DNA of 64,000 bases from a virus: IMG/VR virus record IMGVR_UViG_3300027759_000075, positions 1 to 64,000 of that record. One strand, written 5' to 3'. The notes under the pieces are model-generated. The model searched no databases. It had not been told where the DNA came from and saw only the letters and a list, made by a program, of their open reading frames with translations. Each line of letters starts with the position of its first letter. Position 1 is the stretch's first letter. The translations under genes and the position numbers were made by a program. Below are positions 22,474 to 32,417 of this stretch, piece by piece.

Positions 22474-22824
22474 CTAGGTTTTTGGTATTACAGGGGACCA
22501 ACGGTCATCAAGGGTTAACGTCTTTAGACGGTTCACTCTGGAGCGAATGTCTTCATAAAAAGAGTCAACTTCGCCGCCCCATTTGCCTACTAATTGCTCT
22601 ATAGCTTGTTCGCATTGATCCCAGTTGCGTTGACCGTAACTTGCTATTAGGTCAGCATGTACAGCTTTGAGATTTTCTGTTTCTGACAATTCAGTAATGG
22701 GAATGTTTTCAACCACACAGCAAACTGTGTGTGTTGATCCATCTGGAATACTAAAAGTATCCAGGTCTAATACCACATATCGTTTCTCTATGTCTGCCGA
22801 ATTCTCTTTAAAAATTATGTTCAT
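22474..22824 (-). CDS. Phage protein of unknown function
   Basis: 116 residues, acidic, predicted strand-rich at the N-terminus ('KRYVVLDLDTFSIPDGSTHTVCCVV') and helical at the C-terminus. ATG behind GAGAGGATCAAG. Divergently transcribed from the phosphoesterase, 25 bp apart. No recognised domain. Confidence 0.5.
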   Translation of the reverse strand: MNIIFKENSADIEKRYVVLDLDTFSIPDGSTHTVCCVVENIPITELSETENLKAVHADLIASYGQRNWDQCEQAIEQLVGKWGGEVDSFYEDIRSRVNRLKTLTLDDRWSPVIPKT

Positions 22825-22835
22825 CTTGATCCTCT

Positions 22836-22843
22836 CTTAAATA
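22836..22843 (+). promoter_or_regulatory. Candidate late promoter box placed for a leaderless mRNA
   Basis: CTTAAATA, 6 bases before the ATG at 22850; the predicted start is one base before the ATG. No Shine-Dalgarno on plus. Confidence 0.4.
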
Positions 22844-22849
22844 GTTATC

Positions 22850-23641
22850 ATGACTTTTGCTTTTGATTTAATTTCTGACCTACATGTTGAAACCTGGGAC
22901 AGCTTTGACTGGACTGGGCAAGCCACCAGCCCGTACTGTGTTGTTGCTGGGGATGTAGCACGTGATCGTCAACTACTGCTGGACGCATTAACCCATCTTG
23001 GCCAGTGTTACCCGGGTGGTGTTTTTTACGTTGATGGCAACGAAGAGCACAAAGATTATCTTGATGATCTAGGAGCCAGTTACCGAGATTTAGCCAAGGA
23101 TATAGATGCTATAAAAAATGTAGTGTACCTGCAGGACAATGTGGTTATTGTAAATGGAGTAGCATTGTTAGGTACCAATGCTTGGTGGACTTATGACTTT
23201 GATCCGGAAGTAAATGTGGATACCAGCATACAACACATACAAGATCATTTTGGCATCGATAGTTCAGCAGCCACAAACATCATGGGCGTGGCCTACAACG
23301 ATGCGGCCTACATGATCAACAGTGTACACAAACTACAAACTCACCAAGAAGTAGGGGTCATAGTCATAGTCAGCCACACAGTTCCAGCACCCTGGGTCAT
23401 TAGACACGATCCAGAACTGGTAGGAACTTGGAGATTTAACGGCATGGGCAACAGTCATATCACACGAGCCATCAACGAAGATACCGAAAACAAAATTAAA
23501 ACATGGTGCTTTGGGCACTATCATAGGCCCGTACATCAACAACTGGATGGAATAGAGTACATATCTAACCCTCGTGGTCGTGGCAACACCGATTGGTGTC
23601 AACCAGCTTACTATCCAAAAAGAATAGAAATAAAAATTTAA
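22850..23641 (+). CDS. Calcineurin-like metallophosphoesterase
   Basis: 263 residues with the metallophosphoesterase signature in order: 'DLISDLHVE' (D-x-H), 'VVAGDVARD' (G-D), 'YVDGNEEH' (G-N-[D/E]-H), 'IVSHTVPA' and 'CFGHYHRP' (G-H-x-H). These bind two metals and cut phosphomono- or diesters. The substrate may be nucleotides, phosphoproteins or nucleic acid. It ends overlapping the convergent clpS gene by 4 bp. Confidence 0.85.
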   Translation: MTFAFDLISDLHVETWDSFDWTGQATSPYCVVAGDVARDRQLLLDALTHLGQCYPGGVFYVDGNEEHKDYLDDLGASYRDLAKDIDAIKNVVYLQDNVVIVNGVALLGTNAWWTYDFDPEVNVDTSIQHIQDHFGIDSSAATNIMGVAYNDAAYMINSVHKLQTHQEVGVIVIVSHTVPAPWVIRHDPELVGTWRFNGMGNSHITRAINEDTENKIKTWCFGHYHRPVHQQLDGIEYISNPRGRGNTDWCQPAYYPKRIEIKI

Positions 23642-23946
23642 ACCGTTTCGGGTTCTAGTTTGATTTGCAAGGGATAATCACGGCTACGAGCACATACCGT
23701 GACTTCGATACCTTTTTGTTCAGCAATCTCATATGGCAATACTGCTACCACAGCTGATCCAGAGTTATGAATATCTTGTGTAATCTCCATGGCCGTTTGT
23801 TCAGTATAGTTGAATGAATCTAACAAGGTTTCGATTACAAACTCCATAGGTGTGGTGTTATCGTTAAGATAGATAATCTTAAACATCGGTGGCTCTGAGA
23901 GACCTTGATTGATTTGTGTTTTTGTAACTGTGCCAGCTTGTGACAT
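23638..23946 (-). CDS. clpS: Clp protease adaptor ClpS
   Basis: 102 residues starting at the ATG behind AAAGGGACCAAAC; the longer upstream frame covers the 5' hairpin and is rejected. The core 'PPMFKIIYLNDNTTPMEFVIETL' matches ClpS (N-D-x-x-T-P-M-E-F-V), followed by 'ITQDIHNSGSAVVAVLPYEIAEQK', where bacterial ClpS has 'M..vH..G..v.g.y..evAE.K'. ClpS delivers N-end-rule substrates to ClpA, or in other settings blocks SsrA substrates. No ClpA is encoded here, so it must act on the host ClpA/ClpP or redirect the phage ClpXP. It follows hsp20 in the chaperone cluster. Confidence 0.9.
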   Translation of the reverse strand: MSQAGTVTKTQINQGLSEPPMFKIIYLNDNTTPMEFVIETLLDSFNYTEQTAMEITQDIHNSGSAVVAVLPYEIAEQKGIEVTVCARSRDYPLQIKLEPETV

Positions 23947-23964
23947 GTTTGGTCCCTTTAATGT

Positions 23965-23998
23965 AGTGGAGAGCAACATGCCCTCCACTGTATTTACT
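23965..23998 (-). promoter_or_regulatory. Late-type promoter box with 5' stem-loop (clpS)
   Basis: On minus AGTAAATA (23991-23998), then a 7 bp stem AGTGGAG/CTCCACT (arms 23983-23989 and 23965-23971). The predicted start is near 23985, inside the first arm. The clpS ribosome-binding site follows 12 bases later. Confidence 0.5.
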
Positions 23999-24006
23999 AT
24001 ATTATA

Positions 24007-24453
24007 TTATTTCTTGTAGGTAATAGCAATAGTCTTTGGTAGAAGTGCTTCAGGAACACGACGCTCTAAGCTAACAGTGAGAATACCATCTTGACTTTGA
24101 GCATCAATAACTTCTACATAATCTGCCAAGGTAAATGTACGTATAAAACGACGAGCACTAATACCTTGATGCTCATACACTTGTCCTTCAGGCAACTCAG
24201 TGGACAGCTTTTCACCAGTGATGATTAATTGACCTTCGTTAACATTAACTGTGACTTCACCCTGAGAAAAGCCAGCAACAGCTACTTGAATTTCGTAGGT
24301 GTTTTCGCCAGTCTTTACAATATTGTACGGTGGATAGTTAGTAGTTGTTGCGGCCGCTGTATCAATTTGATGAATCATACGATCAAATAAATGATCGATA
24401 CCAACGGAATTACGATAGAATGGACTGAGGTCCAGAGTTGTGAGTCTTGTCAT
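24007..24453 (-). CDS. Small heat-shock protein Hsp20 (IbpA-like)
   Basis: 148 residues. The N-terminus ('LTTLDLSPFYRNSVGIDHLFDRM') is like IbpA/IbpB, residues 38-128 form the alpha-crystallin domain ('YEIQVAVAGFSQGEVTVNVNEGQLIITG', 'ISARRFIRTFTL', 'DGILTVSLERR'), and the tail carries an I-x-I motif (I-A-I) used in oligomer assembly. sHsps hold unfolding proteins for refolding by GroEL or Hsp70. It has its own TTGACA-17-TATAAA promoter and leader hairpin just after groEL and is followed by clpS. Confidence 0.95.
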   Translation of the reverse strand: MTRLTTLDLSPFYRNSVGIDHLFDRMIHQIDTAAATTTNYPPYNIVKTGENTYEIQVAVAGFSQGEVTVNVNEGQLIITGEKLSTELPEGQVYEHQGISARRFIRTFTLADYVEVIDAQSQDGILTVSLERRVPEALLPKTIAITYKK

Positions 24454-24484
24454 TGTTTTCTCCTTTAATTAAACGAAGTGACAT

Positions 24485-24549
24485 ATAGTGTGGACCCGAC
24501 CATCGGCATCCACACTATTATTTATAACAGATTTTTACATATCTGTCAA
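24485..24549 (-). promoter_or_regulatory. hsp20 promoter with overlapping late box and leader hairpin
   Basis: On minus: TTGACA (24544-24549), 17 bp, TATAAA within TATAAATA (24519-24526), a perfect T4 late box. A 10 bp inverted repeat follows (arms 24509-24518 and 24485-24494). The same composite order (TTGACA-17-TATAAATA-hairpin) recurs before groES at 26656-26715. May allow both early and late expression. Confidence 0.7.
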
Positions 24550-24550
24550 G

Positions 24551-26197
<1,647 letters not shown>

Positions 26198-26485
26198 TTA
26201 TTCTACAATTGCCATTACGTCATCTTCTTTGAGGATGAGGTATTCTTCACTATCGACCTTGATTGTTTGTCCAGCGTGTTTGCTAAACAACACACGGTCA
26301 CCAATTTTTACATCCATTGGTACTACTGTACCATCTTCAGTAACACGGCCTCCACCAGCAGCTAATACTTCACCTTGGCTGGGTTTTTCTGTTGCTGCAT
26401 CCGGAATAATAATTCCAGATTTAGTAGCAGTTTCGGCTTCCAATACTCGAATTACAATACGGTCCTTGATAGGTTTTAAATTCAT
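26198..26485 (-). CDS. groES: Co-chaperonin GroES (10 kDa subunit)
   Basis: 95 residues, collinear with cellular GroES rather than T4 gp31. It contains '[16 protein letters not shown]', the mobile loop with 'SGIIIPD' (about 23-29) that docks onto GroEL, and '[34 protein letters not shown]'. It caps the GroEL chamber. ATG behind AAAAGGAGTCAG. It precedes groEL by 9 bp. T4 needs gp31 to enlarge the cage for gp23 folding; this phage may instead bring a whole matched chaperonin. Confidence 0.97.
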   Translation of the reverse strand: MNLKPIKDRIVIRVLEAETATKSGIIIPDAATEKPSQGEVLAAGGGRVTEDGTVVPMDVKIGDRVLFSKHAGQTIKVDSEEYLILKEDDVMAIVE

Positions 26486-26527
26486 TCTGACTCCTTTTAA
26501 ATGTAAATGATATTACCACAACACTAA

Positions 26528-26556
26528 ATTATAACACAGGCAATGAGTTGTGTCAA
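26528..26556 (-). promoter_or_regulatory. Consensus sigma70 promoter for groES-groEL
   Basis: On minus: TTGACA, 17 bp, TATAAT, about 43 bp before the groES ATG. This is a perfect match to both hexamers, predicting very strong constitutive early transcription by host polymerase. Confidence 0.9.
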
Positions 26557-26596
26557 CAACTATGTTGTTAATTAGATAGATTTTGGGAGTATGACG

Positions 26597-26623
26597 CTAG
26601 GTCACGTAGGTGTGCTTTGACAT
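26597..26623 (-). CDS. 8-residue leader peptide frame (MSKHTYVT)
   Basis: A tiny frame with a strong AAGGAGAAATCAT ribosome-binding site, lying between a composite promoter/hairpin and the groES promoter. Its leader resembles that of hsp20 (AAGGAGAAAACA before ATG), so it may be a remnant of a lost gene or a regulatory uORF. Evidence that it is translated is only the Shine-Dalgarno. Confidence 0.35.
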   Translation of the reverse strand: MSKHTYVT

Positions 26624-26655
26624 ATGATTTCTCCTTAAAAATAAGCAAGTAATAA

Positions 26656-26715
26656 TGTAGACCCCACCCGGGCATCTACAATTTTATTTATAACACTTTT
26701 ACCACCGTCTGTCAA
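26656..26715 (-). promoter_or_regulatory. Composite promoter with late box and leader hairpin upstream of groES
   Basis: On minus: TTGACA (26710-26715), 17 bp, TATAAATA (26685-26692), then a TGTAGA/TCTACA stem (arms 26675-26680 and 26656-26661). Same architecture as the hsp20 promoter. It overlaps the last codons of the 26699-26923 gene and feeds the 8-residue frame and groES. Confidence 0.65.
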
Positions 26716-26923
26716 TAAGTTGGTATTCTATTTTGGAATTCCAAGTGGTGGCAAATACAGTATAGTATTGAGCATTATCAAACGCCAATCTATGAGTGTA
26801 TTTTATTGTTTTTTGTGTGTAAGGAATATTGTAACGAGTTGCCCAATCAACAATGTCAAGTCGAACAAGATTTAAAACGTACCCGTAACTTTCGTCTTGG
26901 GGCAATTCAAATTCTATAAACAC
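26699..26923 (-). CDS. Small phage protein coupled to S21, unknown function
   Basis: 74 residues if started at the GTG at 26921-26923, one base after the S21 stop codon; the frame is open further upstream but only across S21. No good Shine-Dalgarno, so translational coupling is assumed. The sequence ('LVRLDIVDWATRYNIPYTQKTIKY', 'YTVFATTWNSKIEYQLIDRRW') looks like a real alpha/beta protein. Unrecognised. Confidence 0.5.
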   Translation of the reverse strand: MFIEFELPQDESYGYVLNLVRLDIVDWATRYNIPYTQKTIKYTHRLAFDNAQYYTVFATTWNSKIEYQLIDRRW

Positions 26924-26924
26924 A

Positions 26925-27146
26925 CTAGTAAAGTTTTTTTGGAAGTTGTTGGTCGCGTAAGCGTTTGCGTAAGCGGGCTCTAGCAGAACCTTTTTTACGT
27001 TTGCGTTCAGTGGTAGGTTTTTCGTAGGTTTCTCTAGCACGTAGTTCGTCTAACAACCCATCTTCTTGTATTTTTTTCTTAAATTTACGGAGAGCCTGGT
27101 CAACTTTGCCATCGACAACTTTAACTCCTCGTTTGTACTCTCTCAT
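26925..27146 (-). CDS. rpsU: Ribosomal protein bS21
   Basis: 73 residues, matching bacterial S21: '[38 protein letters not shown]' followed by a basic tail. S21 sits at the platform of the 30S subunit near the anti-Shine-Dalgarno and helps initiation. Phage-borne S21 could replace the host copy and shift initiation toward phage messages; this fits a genome with many messages lacking a Shine-Dalgarno. Its ATG overlaps the clpX stop by 4 bp and a GGTAAATAC box lies about 30 bp upstream within clpX. Confidence 0.93.
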   Translation of the reverse strand: MREYKRGVKVVDGKVDQALRKFKKKIQEDGLLDELRARETYEKPTTERKRKKGSARARLRKRLRDQQLPKKLY

Positions 27147-28336
27147 GCATTTCCTTGTATCAGTGTCATAGGAGTATTTACCTGGGTTTTATTGATTGTA
27201 ACCTGCAAAATATTGTTTTTTTGATAGCGAGGCAAATCAAACATGTGCGGTAACAATATGCGCTCTAGCTCGTTATGTAGGCCGCGGGCACCTGTTTTGG
27301 TTTTAAGTGTGCGTTCGGCTATAAGATCCAGGCTTTCTGCATCAAAATGTAATTCAACACCATCTTCTTCGAACAACCATTGATATTGTTCAACAAAATT
27401 GCCTTTTATCTGTGTAAGGATACTGACCAATTGGTCTTTATCAAGATCGTGTAGGGTTACATAACTACTAAAACGACCTACAAATTCAGGAATCATTCCA
27501 TACTTGACTAAATCATCCGGGGTCACTGGTTCATTATCAATGGCAGATGCAAGATGAGCTCCAAATCCTATAGCAGTTCCTCGAGCACGTCGTTGTATAA
27601 TTGTGTTCATGCCAACAAAAGCGCCACCAGCGATAAACAAAATATTGGTAGTATCAATTTCTACCGTTTCACTACTGTTGATTTTTTTATTTCCTTGAGC
27701 TGGTACACGACACTTGGTTCCTTCTATCAATTTAAGCAAGGCTTGTTGTACGCCTTCACCCGAAACATCTTTAGTAACTGTAGAACTTTCACTTTTTCTA
27801 GAAATTTTATCAATCTCATCTAGGAATATAATACCACGCTGACAACGTTCTACATCGCCATCAGCAGCAGTATATAGTCTTGTGATCATGCTTTCAACAT
27901 CATCACCCACATAGCCAGCTTCAGTCAAGCAAGTGGCGTCGGCCACTACAAATGGCACATTTAAATATTGTGCCACAATTCGAGCCAACAAGGTCTTGCC
28001 TGTACCGGTTGGACCAAGCATAAGTATGTTGGCTTTTTGCACGTCAGTATCGGTTCGCTTGATACGTTTGTAATGATTGACTACTGCAACCCCCAGCACA
28101 ATCTTGGCTTGATGTTGGCCAATTACATATTGATCAAGATACTCTGTTATATCTTTAGGATCAGGAATAGTAACAGAGTTGTCCGTGGATTGCTTAACTG
28201 TTTTGCCATCTTTTAATAAATTACCGCACAAGTCCACACATTCATTACAAATGGCCACCTTATGACTTACAATTAATTTACCAACTCGATCTTTGTGTTT
28301 ATCACAAAAACTACAATGGGCTAGTGCCTCTGACAT
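27143..28336 (-). CDS. clpX: ATP-dependent Clp protease ATP-binding subunit ClpX
   Basis: 397 residues, full length. The N-terminal zinc domain has Cys8, Cys11, Cys30 and Cys33. The AAA+ module shows Walker A GPTGTGKT (108-115), pore loop GYVG (141-144) and Walker B F-L-D-E-I-D (171-176). The IGF loop for docking onto ClpP is present at 256-258. ClpX unfolds substrates and passes them to ClpP. With ClpP at 6901-7491 the phage encodes a full ClpXP machine. Compared with cellular ClpX the linker and C-terminus are close to normal length. Start ATG overlaps nothing upstream; a 2 bp gap separates it from the membrane-protein gene. Confidence 0.96.
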   Translation of the reverse strand: MSEALAHCSFCDKHKDRVGKLIVSHKVAICNECVDLCGNLLKDGKTVKQSTDNSVTIPDPKDITEYLDQYVIGQHQAKIVLGVAVVNHYKRIKRTDTDVQKANILMLGPTGTGKTLLARIVAQYLNVPFVVADATCLTEAGYVGDDVESMITRLYTAADGDVERCQRGIIFLDEIDKISRKSESSTVTKDVSGEGVQQALLKLIEGTKCRVPAQGNKKINSSETVEIDTTNILFIAGGAFVGMNTIIQRRARGTAIGFGAHLASAIDNEPVTPDDLVKYGMIPEFVGRFSSYVTLHDLDKDQLVSILTQIKGNFVEQYQWLFEEDGVELHFDAESLDLIAERTLKTKTGARGLHNELERILLPHMFDLPRYQKNNILQVTINKTQVNTPMTLIQGNA

Positions 28337-28338
28337 TT

Positions 28339-30018
28339 TTATGCTCCACTTAGTCGTTGTTCAATACTGGTTCTTTCGGCGTCGCTCAATAATTCAGGAT
28401 CATACTCACCAGTACTAATCTTACTGATAAGATGATCAATATATGCAGCATCATAGGCATGTTGGTCGCTTAGGGCTTTGTCTACTTCAATCCAAATGTT
28501 GCCATTAAATTTATACAACGCACTTGGCAATCGATCCACACGCAAAAACATATCGCCTTTGCCGGGATTGGCTGGAAATTGTGTACCAAATCCCTTGACT
28601 TCTCCTGAATGAGGAATGTTGTCAGCTATTAGTCCAAGTTGTGCCTGATAGTCAGGATGATAGTCTGGGGTGTTCCATGGCAAGTCAGTAATATGGCCAG
28701 CATCGTATAAAGATCTTTGTTTTTTAATTGTATCTCCGGGATTAGCCGTCTTCCATGCTCGTTGTGCTTCTTTTTCTGCATCGGTGGTGCCATCTTCATG
28801 ATCATCCGTCGTTTCTTCGTTCACTAATAGCGTGTCAATTATTTGTGGTTCAACAGGAGCATGCTCGGCTTCGGAATCTTTTTTGAATACACTTGTGGCA
28901 CGGCTCCACATTGCGTCTAGACTGGATAATACATTTTTCTTTTTGTTTTCTTGAGGAACTAATTGCGCAATTTGTTCAATCTGCTCGTCGGTTATAGGAC
29001 TATCGTCGGGTTCATACGTAGGAGCGGCGGGCTCAAAATATTCATTTTCTGCGGCTGTGTTGGATTGATTTTCAACCATAGGTTCAAGGTGATCCACAGC
29101 CGAGGTAGTAAAAGTGCTTGGCGTTTCGTGTTGTGTTTCTTGTTTTTTATCCCAAAAACGGGCACGTTCCTTGGCACGATCAAACCACGACTCTGTATCT
29201 GTGTCTTTGTCTTTATTGTCAGTGACTTTACCATTCTTCTTGGTGGGTGCTAGTATATTAATACCACGTTCCCATTCAAAGGTCTTGGTGGCGGCCAATA
29301 ACAGCGTAAGTGCCAGCGGGTCAAACACAATGACAATTAAAATAATTACCCAGCGTACTGCTTTTTCCAACAAGTTGGCGTCGGGGTTGTCGCCGTAGAT
29401 CAGTGCGGCAATGTATTTGATAGGACCCACTTCGGCTTCTACCTGACGTGCTTGGCTGGCAATAGGAGCTCGTTGCTCTTGTAGCCGGGTGATTTCTGTT
29501 TGTGCTTTTGAGATATCATTTTGCAAGGCTGTGCGTTCACGAGCTTGGCTACGACGGATTGCCACTGCCTTGTCTGCACCTTTTTCATCTGAACTACGAC
29601 CCATAACTTGGTCTACAGCACTATCTATCTGTGTCAAGGCCGCACGGGCTGTTTTGATGTTATCTTTTTGTGTTTGAATCTTGTCGTCAAATATTTGAAC
29701 TTGAGCTTGTATATCACCTGACGGAACTGCCTGGTCAAGGTGTGCTTTGCTTAAGAAACCAAACACACCCATACTGGTCAACACCATGAGAATAATCACT
29801 GCACTACATAGATAAAGTTTATATTGTAGTTCGGCCCGAGTCCAATACTTGTGAAGCCACAAGGTTGTTACTATCTTGCCAATCTCAAGACTGCTGCCGA
29901 GCACCACAATGGGCCAAAAAGCCGCGGCAAAGATAGCTGTTAGACCAAGAATAGAATATACTGCCGCCGACATTGACAATATCAAGGCTGTAAATAAAGT
30001 TAGGTATCCGAACATCAT
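28339..30018 (-). CDS. Large membrane protein with coiled coil and acidic C-terminal region
   Basis: 559 residues from the ATG at 30016-30018. Four hydrophobic segments (about 1-25, 27-50, 65-95 and 220-245), a coiled coil between about 105 and 205, and a 300-residue cytoplasmic-looking tail rich in Asp, Glu, Thr and Pro. The frame extends to a TTG at 30084, but the ATG at 30018 lies 7 bases after an AATAAATA box, suggesting a leaderless late mRNA. The end region ('GDMFLRVDRLPSALYKFNGNIWIEVDK') resembles a small virion/fibre module. Function unknown. Confidence 0.6.
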   Translation of the reverse strand: MMFGYLTLFTALILSMSAAVYSILGLTAIFAAAFWPIVVLGSSLEIGKIVTTLWLHKYWTRAELQYKLYLCSAVIILMVLTSMGVFGFLSKAHLDQAVPSGDIQAQVQIFDDKIQTQKDNIKTARAALTQIDSAVDQVMGRSSDEKGADKAVAIRRSQARERTALQNDISKAQTEITRLQEQRAPIASQARQVEAEVGPIKYIAALIYGDNPDANLLEKAVRWVIILIVIVFDPLALTLLLAATKTFEWERGINILAPTKKNGKVTDNKDKDTDTESWFDRAKERARFWDKKQETQHETPSTFTTSAVDHLEPMVENQSNTAAENEYFEPAAPTYEPDDSPITDEQIEQIAQLVPQENKKKNVLSSLDAMWSRATSVFKKDSEAEHAPVEPQIIDTLLVNEETTDDHEDGTTDAEKEAQRAWKTANPGDTIKKQRSLYDAGHITDLPWNTPDYHPDYQAQLGLIADNIPHSGEVKGFGTQFPANPGKGDMFLRVDRLPSALYKFNGNIWIEVDKALSDQHAYDAAYIDHLISKISTGEYDPELLSDAERTSIEQRLSGA

Positions 30019-30025
30019 AGAGTAA

Positions 30026-30033
30026 TATTTATT
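30026..30033 (-). promoter_or_regulatory. Candidate late promoter box placed for a leaderless mRNA
   Basis: On minus AATAAATA, 7 bases before the ATG at 30018. Predicted start about 2 nt before the ATG. It lies inside the end of the upstream gene. Confidence 0.4.
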
Positions 30034-30253
30034 TAGATTTTTGGTCGTTGATTGAGAGATTATAGTCTCGTTCAGCGTGTACAAGACGGTGTTCTAAACG
30101 ATCAACACGACGTTGCAAATTAACTGTACGTATCAATAATAAGACCAATGCCACTACTACTAAAGTAAAGGTTAGACCCCAACCGGCGATGATTCCATAG
30201 GTCCAATACCAAAGACTATCAACACCATCAGCTAATAGTTTGATAGGATTCAT
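30029..30253 (-). CDS. Small membrane protein with a cytoplasmic helix
   Basis: 74 residues: a membrane segment at about 20-42 ('GIIAGWGLTFTLVVVALVLLLI') followed by a charged helix ('LQRRVDRLEHRLVHAERDYN') that could form a coiled coil. It overlaps the upstream Cys-rich gene by 4 bp. Function unknown. Confidence 0.55.
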   Translation of the reverse strand: MNPIKLLADGVDSLWYWTYGIIAGWGLTFTLVVVALVLLLIRTVNLQRRVDRLEHRLVHAERDYNLSINDQKSK

Positions 30254-30444
30254 TCGGGTTTACCACCCGTACAACTTCCTCCACTAAACCATTCTTCCTC
30301 GGCTTGAACACGATATACAGCTAGGTCGTATTCATCTTTTTTAACACGATACTGGTCTTCAGTCAGGGCATGCCACCCACAACAACGACCTGTTGGGCTA
30401 CGACCACATCCGCACTGTCCTACTGTTTCTGGTTTGGCTTGCAT
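30250..30444 (-). CDS. Small Cys-rich protein
   Basis: 64 residues. 'CGCGRSPTGRCCGWHAL' in the first third gives a Cys cluster with a nearby His, compatible with a small zinc or Fe-S site such as a CDGSH-like or SEC-C-like motif ('C.CG...+.CC.H'). The rest is acidic and helical. It sits one base from the Bax-inhibitor-like gene. Metal binding is inferred only from the Cys pattern. Confidence 0.5.
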   Translation of the reverse strand: MQAKPETVGQCGCGRSPTGRCCGWHALTEDQYRVKKDEYDLAVYRVQAEEEWFSGGSCTGGKPE

Positions 30445-31118
30445 TAGTCTTTCCTTCCGCCAAACAACTGTAACAAGCTCAAGAACAGGTTGATGAAATC
30501 CAGGTACAAGCTAAGGGCACCTAGCACTTCTTCGCGGCCAGTGTCAGTATCTTGAGATACCAACTGACGAATTGTTTGTGTGTCGTATGCAGTTAGTCCC
30601 AGAAAGATAATGATAGCAACGGCACTGATAACCATTTGCAATACTGTGCTACCAATAAAAATATTAACAATGCTGGCAATAACAATAGCAATTAGTCCTA
30701 CAAACATAAAAGAACCAACACTAGTCAAATCCTTTTTAGTGAAGTAACCATACATGCTCATGGTTGCAAACAATACTGCACCGCCCATGAACGCTGTAAA
30801 GATACTGCCCATAGTAAACACAGCAAAGATTGTGGCAAAACTCAAGCCCATCAATGCGGCAAATGCCTGCAAGAACACTTGCAATTCAAACTTGCTGAAC
30901 CGTTCTGCGGCAAACGACATTATTAAAATAGCTGCCAGTGGAGCAAAAATTACAACCCATTTTGTAACACCTGTAAAAAAGAACTGTAATAACTCGGGGC
31001 TGGTGCCTACAACGTAACTCACAATCATTGATACAACAACGGCAAGACTCATGTAACCATACACACGACCCATTGCTTCGTTAATACCTGCGGCACTGCG
31101 ATAAACTGCTGTATTCAT
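30444..31118 (-). CDS. Bax inhibitor-1/YccA-family membrane protein
   Basis: 224 residues with seven hydrophobic segments and the family marks 'GLTAYDTQTIRQLV' and 'ALSLYLDFINLFLSLLQLFG' near the C-terminus. Bacterial members YccA and YbhL interact with FtsH and slow its proteolysis; FtsH controls lysis-lysogeny and membrane-protein turnover. In this phage it may shield its many membrane proteins or stress proteins. It lies 2 kb upstream of clpX in the same direction, so it can be read as part of the protein-quality-control theme, but that link is inference. Confidence 0.85.
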   Translation of the reverse strand: MNTAVYRSAAGINEAMGRVYGYMSLAVVVSMIVSYVVGTSPELLQFFFTGVTKWVVIFAPLAAILIMSFAAERFSKFELQVFLQAFAALMGLSFATIFAVFTMGSIFTAFMGGAVLFATMSMYGYFTKKDLTSVGSFMFVGLIAIVIASIVNIFIGSTVLQMVISAVAIIIFLGLTAYDTQTIRQLVSQDTDTGREEVLGALSLYLDFINLFLSLLQLFGGRKD

Positions 31119-31128
31119 ACGTTTCTCC

Positions 31129-32301
31129 TTAAATTAATATGGATGCTACAATCTTTTCCAAAGATTCAATAGGATCCCACGGCCGACAAAATTTTTCACG
31201 ATTTGCACGACCTTCTTTAGTATCTGGATCATAGTCAATCCAACTAAACTCTGTGCCATCACACTCAGGGCAATGATCATCGTAGTTGTCGTCTGTACGG
31301 CGATCTGACCCCATTCCTATCCAACCACACTCTTTATTGTCGCAAACAACATCTACTGGCTCTGGGGGTTGATTGACCCAACTACTTGTGTCCCAATTAT
31401 AACCGCTCCAAGACTCTACACCCGACTGTGGTTTAAACTTGCCGTATTCCCACTCGCCAAACTCTTTACCATCCCAGTACAAACTACCATAGGTTGTGCC
31501 AAAGTTGCTCCATACTGCACTATAATAACCTGGAATTGTTGGTTTAACTTTTTTAAACTTAAATGTTTCAGACTTTTCCCAAGTGCTTGGACTGGTACCA
31601 TATTCGGGATGGCCCCAATCTTTTTCTTTGGGCTCGTAGCGTTCCCAATTGCCCTCATCATCAATAAGTCTAACCATAGTAAAGTCAGAACTTTTGCCGT
31701 CGGTGCTACCACCCCAGTTGTCAAGATCTTCACCGTCGTACTGTACACCGCTAACAATTTCTTCGCCGTCAACTTCTTCGTAGCACAAGGTTAGCTTGGT
31801 GATGTCAAATGGTGCTGTAAGTTCAAAGTCTGATTCATAGAATGTGCCTTTTTCATTTGAACTACCAACAAATACAATCTCGCCCTTTTTGCGAGATCCT
31901 ATAAAGCATTCATCTGTGCATGACCAGTCTGGACTGTCGTCGCTAGATCCATCTAACGCATCTAATGACTTTTCAAACACAGTATTGCCGTTTTCATCTT
32001 CAATCTGTAGTGTGCCACTATCGCGGCTAACACCATTGGTGTGTGTCATGTCATCACACTCATACCATGATCCAGGAGGAAATGGCAACATATCTTCGTC
32101 AAGATCCATTTCTTCTGCGGCATCACTGTTCCACGCAATGTCACTCAAGTCAACTTGATGCTCCATACAGTAATCCCAAACTTCTTGGGTTGTTGTGCCC
32201 ATGACTCGTTCACCACCGTAACCCCACATACTAATTTTGTATGTGCGTGGAGTAAATTTTAGTGTTTCAATTAACTGTTCTTTTTCTGCTTGTGTTGCCA
32301 T
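31129..32301 (-). CDS. Acidic phage protein with C-terminal zinc ribbon
   Basis: 390 residues, strongly acidic (many D, E, S, G, W), with a low-complexity middle. Near the C-terminus 'CDNKECGWIG...HCPECDGTEF' forms a CxxxxC...CxxC zinc ribbon. The N-terminus 'LKFTPRTYKISMWGYGGERVMGT' looks like a folded part. No recognised enzyme motif. The acidic surface could mimic DNA. The ATG overlaps the stop of the 38-residue membrane peptide gene. Confidence 0.55.
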   Translation of the reverse strand: MATQAEKEQLIETLKFTPRTYKISMWGYGGERVMGTTTQEVWDYCMEHQVDLSDIAWNSDAAEEMDLDEDMLPFPPGSWYECDDMTHTNGVSRDSGTLQIEDENGNTVFEKSLDALDGSSDDSPDWSCTDECFIGSRKKGEIVFVGSSNEKGTFYESDFELTAPFDITKLTLCYEEVDGEEIVSGVQYDGEDLDNWGGSTDGKSSDFTMVRLIDDEGNWERYEPKEKDWGHPEYGTSPSTWEKSETFKFKKVKPTIPGYYSAVWSNFGTTYGSLYWDGKEFGEWEYGKFKPQSGVESWSGYNWDTSSWVNQPPEPVDVVCDNKECGWIGMGSDRRTDDNYDDHCPECDGTEFSWIDYDPDTKEGRANREKFCRPWDPIESLEKIVASILI

Positions 32302-32417
32302 TATTCGCCTCTAAAATGTTCTACCCAAAAATAAACAATAGTTGCTACCATTGCGGCTACACTCATTGTAACTAGGCCTTCGATTAACCAAGTCTGTTCC
32401 ATAAACCAATCAATCAT
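32301..32417 (-). CDS. 38-residue membrane peptide
   Basis: 'MIDWFMEQTW' then a hydrophobic segment ('LVTMSVAAMVATIVYFWV') and a charged end. The ATG overlaps the ligase stop (ATGA), and its own TAA overlaps the start of the acidic protein (TAATG). Both overlaps argue for real translation. Function unknown. Confidence 0.55.
   Translation of the reverse strand: MIDWFMEQTWLIEGLVTMSVAAMVATIVYFWVEHFRGE

Noticed and set aside
30019-30084. Upstream TTG start of the large membrane protein
   Set aside because: It overlaps the neighbouring gene fully and has no Shine-Dalgarno; the late box points to 30018.
31369-31794. Overlapping frames on both strands within the acidic protein gene
   Set aside because: Low-complexity shadows; the 390-residue frame has the zinc ribbon and proper start.
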